Shown here in pieces: positions 33,631 through 35,740 of a stretch of 35,740 nt of DNA; position 1 is the stretch's first letter, and each line of letters opens with the position of its first letter. This DNA is from Marinococcus halophilus. GTDB taxonomy: Bacteria > Bacillota > Bacilli > Bacillales > Marinococcaceae. Both the position numbers and the translations under genes were made by a program. Location of the stretch: positions 182-35,921 of the forward strand of contig NZ_NPFA01000019.1 of assembly GCF_002265875.1 (NCBI RefSeq). Direction: 5' to 3'. The notes below the pieces were generated by a model. That model was given only the letters and a program-made list of their open reading frames with translations, searched no databases and was not told where the DNA came from.

Positions 33631-34020
33631 TTATTCAAACGCATCACTGCGCTGCTCGCCTTCATCATATATCGGCGGAGGCTCATGGCGAAAACCAACC
33701 GCTTTGAGATAGATGCACGTATGATCTTCGTTGTACTTATAGATCAATCGCATATCGGGCTTCGCTCCTTTAGCCCCACGAATATGAGGCGAGGAAAACC
33801 ATTTGCATGCATAATAGCCCTGGGCGGCCAGGCGACCATGCTGGAGAGGCTTAGACGCTTGATACGGCGATCGTTTTAATCGCTCGATTTCTTGTTCTAA
33901 CTGTTGGAGTAGCTGATGAAAAGCCGTTTCTGGATCGGACACGGCCGATGCTTGGTAGAGCTGACGATAAATGCGAGGGAGATCCTTCGCCAACCAGTCC
34001 CGGTGGTATTGTTCTTCCAT
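33631..34020 (-). CDS. Probable RelE/ParE-superfamily toxin with N-terminal extension
   Basis: 129 residues from an ATG at 34020, eight bases past the antitoxin stop with AAGGGG just before it. The C-terminal half, MRLIYKYNEDHTCIYLKAVG followed by HEPPPIY, has the strand pattern of RelE/YoeB/ParE toxins, which cleave ribosome-bound mRNA or poison gyrase. The first 75 residues form a helical, Q/E/L-rich extension, so the protein is longer than the usual 90 residues. Pairing with a short Phd/YefM-like gene in one operon supports a toxin role. No sure catalytic residue can be named, so family placement is tentative. Confidence 0.6.
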   Translation of the reverse strand: MEEQYHRDWLAKDLPRIYRQLYQASAVSDPETAFHQLLQQLEQEIERLKRSPYQASKPLQHGRLAAQGYYACKWFSSPHIRGAKGAKPDMRLIYKYNEDHTCIYLKAVGFRHEPPPIYDEGEQRSDAFE

Positions 34021-34027
34021 CAGCCCC

Positions 34028-34360
34028 TTACCGAGATTTCTCCTGGTGAGAAGCATACCACTCGGCTAAGGACATGCCTTCGGGCTTCGAGGCCCACTGC
34101 TTGGGCGCTTCGTCCGGATCTTGACGATGCCCATACCGCTGTTCTAGCTCCAGGCTTTCCACTTTCGCTTCTAGCTCCTCCAACCGATCGATCAGCTCGT
34201 TATACGTCTCAATATCCAGCATCGTGGCTTTCGTCACATTATTAAAATTAAACGCTAACTTGCGTTCTTTTTCCAGCATTTCTAACAGTTTAGTTTGAGA
34301 GAGGGTCCGTAACTCGTTGGCCGCATGAATCTGTTGCGAGTTAAATTCTTTCGTGACCAT
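34028..34360 (-). CDS. Phd/YefM-like antitoxin
   Basis: 110 residues from ATG at 34360, preceded by AAGGAG at good spacing; an in-frame GTG at 34369 overlaps that site. The middle stretch MLDIETYNELIDRLEELEAK matches the ending of Phd/YefM antitoxin DNA-binding domains, where a dimer-forming helix follows. The charged C-terminal tail (SLAEWYASHQEKSR) would be the toxin-binding part. It lies directly before the toxin gene. A 14-base inverted repeat in the promoter region (34434-34471) is a candidate site for its own repression of the operon. Confidence 0.65.
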   Translation of the reverse strand: MVTKEFNSQQIHAANELRTLSQTKLLEMLEKERKLAFNFNNVTKATMLDIETYNELIDRLEELEAKVESLELEQRYGHRQDPDEAPKQWASKPEGMSLAEWYASHQEKSR

Positions 34361-34433
34361 GCCCCTCACTCCTTTCTCCTCCTACGTGGAGGGCTTTTCT
34401 TTATTATATCGTACAGCAACTCACTTGCCCATA

Positions 34434-34471
34434 TATATGCACAAATATATGAGCATTTATTTGTGCATATA
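34434..34471. promoter_or_regulatory. Perfect 14-base inverted repeat, candidate antitoxin operator
   Basis: TATATGCACAAATA (34434-34447) and TATTTGTGCATATA (34458-34471) are exact reverse complements around a 10-base spacer. It lies 74-111 bases before the antitoxin ATG, in the gap to the XRE gene, where the operon's promoter and operator are expected. Confidence 0.65.
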
Positions 34472-34486
34472 ATTTTACATAAAAAT

Positions 34487-34517
34487 CCGGCCATGACTTG
34501 GAAACGGTCATGGCCGG
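34487..34517 (-). terminator. Terminator overlapping the end of the XRE gene
   Basis: CCGGCCATGAC (34487-34497) and GTCATGGCCGG (34507-34517) are perfect 11-base arms with a 9-base loop. Minus-strand reading gives the stem followed by ATTTTT. The stop codon at 34508 lies inside the stem, so transcription of the XRE gene ends there and the toxin-antitoxin operon has its own promoter. Confidence 0.8.
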
Positions 34518-34804
34518 GGTCGAGAACCCGTATCTGCTGGTTGGTTGCCAATGATAAACGTGAGGTGGAGAGCTAAACCGAGAGCGATTAACGTCTCCGT
34601 GCTTGGCACGACGGCGCCGGTTTCTATCCGTCCAATCGTGGAAGCTGATTTCCCAATAACCTGGGCCAGGTCTTGCTGCGTCCAGACTCGCGCTTTTCGA
34701 GCCTCACGTATCTGAACGACCCAACGCGCGACATGCTTCGCCTGAGCCACCTTTTGTTCGCCAAAGAGGTCCAGGCGTCGTTGTTCTACATTGTCACGAG
34801 CCAT
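34508..34804 (-). CDS. XRE-family helix-turn-helix protein
   Basis: A 98-residue protein with an XRE/Cro-type HTH at about residues 30-80: IREARKARVWTQQDLAQVIG then SASTIGRIETGAVVPSTETL. A charged N-terminal stretch precedes it. AAAGGAG lies about eleven bases upstream. Such proteins act as repressors or as antitoxins of HigBA-like pairs, but no toxin gene is directly attached; a terminator separates it from the antitoxin-toxin pair downstream. Its target is unknown. Confidence 0.85.
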   Translation of the reverse strand: MARDNVEQRRLDLFGEQKVAQAKHVARWVVQIREARKARVWTQQDLAQVIGKSASTIGRIETGAVVPSTETLIALGLALHLTFIIGNQPADTGSRPRP

Positions 34805-35593
34805 ATAACCTACGCTCCTTTCCCCGTTACTCTAGATCTTGTTTTCTTTATTAATAATAGTTTCTGGCTTAAATATACTTCTTTGCTATCTTTCTTATAC
34901 AACAATCTTTCGTTCATAGGAAGTTACTAGCCTGTAGAACCACTGGGTACTATAAAATGGGTAAAAAAACATTTTGCTACTAGTTCTCTCGTATTCTCAA
35001 GGAGAGAGACCTTTTGCCGTTCATTCCATAAGGACTCATTCTTTTCCTCTTAATCATGGTTATCGCCTTCTTTTTTGCTGTGAGACTCTTTGTCACCTAT
35101 TTTTTAAGCAATTTATATTCTAACGCGGCGAAAAAAATACAGTTACTGTTCAAATATCATTTTAGCAAAAAATAAAAATCTTTAAGAGTTATCTTCCCTC
35201 TTGTGAAAAAGTCAGTCGCTTCAAATGACATGTTTTACTATCTATAACGAAATTATGTAAACTAAAAAAGGACAATAAAACCTCCTCAGGTAATGAAGCA
35301 ATAGAAAGCACAAAGTAGAATATATTCCCCGCACAGATGAATTTTACGTTAAATGCCTGTGATTAAGCTTCTCCTTGTTTCTAGAAATTAATTCTTAACA
35401 CTCTAAAAGATAAAAAAGACAAAATCCGTATACATTTCTTTATATATCAAACTATTACATAAAAGTTTTAGTTTACGTAATAGTTTAAATGATTATTTAC
35501 AAGACAATGTTAACTTACCAACTAAATCATATAATGAATGAAATATATTAATTTATGCTAATTAGCTAGTACACTAGTTTAAAAGTAGTTATG
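34805..35593. other. Gene-free A/T-rich stretch with one long inverted repeat
   Basis: I see no credible gene in these 789 bases; open frames are short with no ribosome sites or family resemblance. At 35449-35463 and 35472-35486 two 15-base arms (AAACTATTACATAAA and TTTACGTAATAGTTT) pair at 14 positions plus one wobble around an 8-base loop. Its role is unknown; it could be a regulatory site or part of a lost element. Confidence 0.6.
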
Positions 35594-35740
35594 AGGGACC
35601 GTCAATAATTTTGTGTAAACGGCTGTCCTTTTCCAGCCTTGAAGTTAACCCTGCCGTTGAAACATATCTTCCAATTGATGTTGGGCCTGGGCGAAGCCCA
35701 GGTGGCAGCGGGTGGAAAACTTTTGATTGTAGGCATCAAA
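35594..35740 (-). mobile_element. End of a probable IS256-family insertion sequence
   Basis: The boundary GAGGGACCGTCAATAATTTT followed by GTGTAAAC resembles IS256-family termini, where TTTACACAAAAT next to the end is typical. On the minus strand an open frame runs in from the right edge, includes FSTRCHLGFAQAQHQLEDMF, and stops at 35645-35647; this would be the transposase C-terminus. I do not recognise those last residues as a known transposase, so the family call rests on the terminal sequence. The element continues beyond the window. Confidence 0.5.

Noticed and set aside
34378-34400. CCTCC/GGAGG hairpin with following T run as a rightward terminator
   Set aside because: The stem is only five bases and it is made by the antitoxin leader and its ribosome site on the other strand; there is no rightward gene to terminate.

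Overview
The window reads as chromosomal DNA of a low-to-moderate GC member of the Bacillaceae. Ribosome binding sites are strong AGGAGG types, TTG and GTG starts occur, and there is an HssRS/HrtAB heme-stress locus, a RocR/BkdR-style use of sigma-54, and LacI-type ribose control. No rRNA, tRNA or CRISPR array was recognised.

Region 1 (about 0.3-12.7 kb) is a divergent, sigma-54-controlled agmatine catabolic island. Leftward lie agmatine deiminase (aguA), a PuuP-like putrescine-family importer and alanine dehydrogenase (ald). Rightward lie a PAS-AAA+-Fis activator and a five-gene operon: M20 carbamoyl-amino-acid hydrolase, omega-aminotransferase, aldehyde dehydrogenase, second aminotransferase, succinate-semialdehyde dehydrogenase. 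Both arms have near-consensus -24/-12 promoters with TCGATTCA-type inverted repeats about 80-115 bases upstream. Together they can take agmatine to succinate, with pyruvate as likely amino acceptor and Ald regenerating it from alanine. No nitrilase-type AguB is present. The M20 enzyme keeps carboxylate-binding residues, so the carbamoyl group may stay on as a protecting group until 4-ureidobutyrate is formed.

Region 2 (about 14.2-23.9 kb) is a second island of the same logic: a 708-residue sigma-54 activator with its own 16-base sites, a perfect -24/-12 promoter, and an operon of aminotransferase, C45 (penicillin acyltransferase-like) Ntn-hydrolase, SSADH-like dehydrogenase, a stand-alone GNAT of the YhcX N-terminal type, an NhaC-family transporter and a second ald. 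An acyl-protected amine pathway, or release of an omega-amino acid from an amide, is a plausible reading. The island is bracketed by decayed 5' ends of a serine-recombinase gene (12.8 and 24.0 kb), and a decayed AraC HTH fragment lies beside it.

Region 3 (24.3-28.3 kb, leftward) is hssR-hssS-hrtB-hrtA, with a recognisable HssR direct repeat before hrtB. Region 4 (28.5-32.2 kb, rightward) is rbsR, rbsK, a nucleoside hydrolase and an Lrp/AsnC regulator, with two RbsR-type operators.

Region 5 (32.2-35.7 kb) is accessory and decayed. It holds coding remnants, a dif-like XerCD site with a degenerate relative at 13.8 kb, a 46-base near-perfect palindrome, a leftward Phd/YefM-like antitoxin plus RelE/ParE-like toxin pair, an XRE regulator, and the end of a probable IS256-family element at the right edge.
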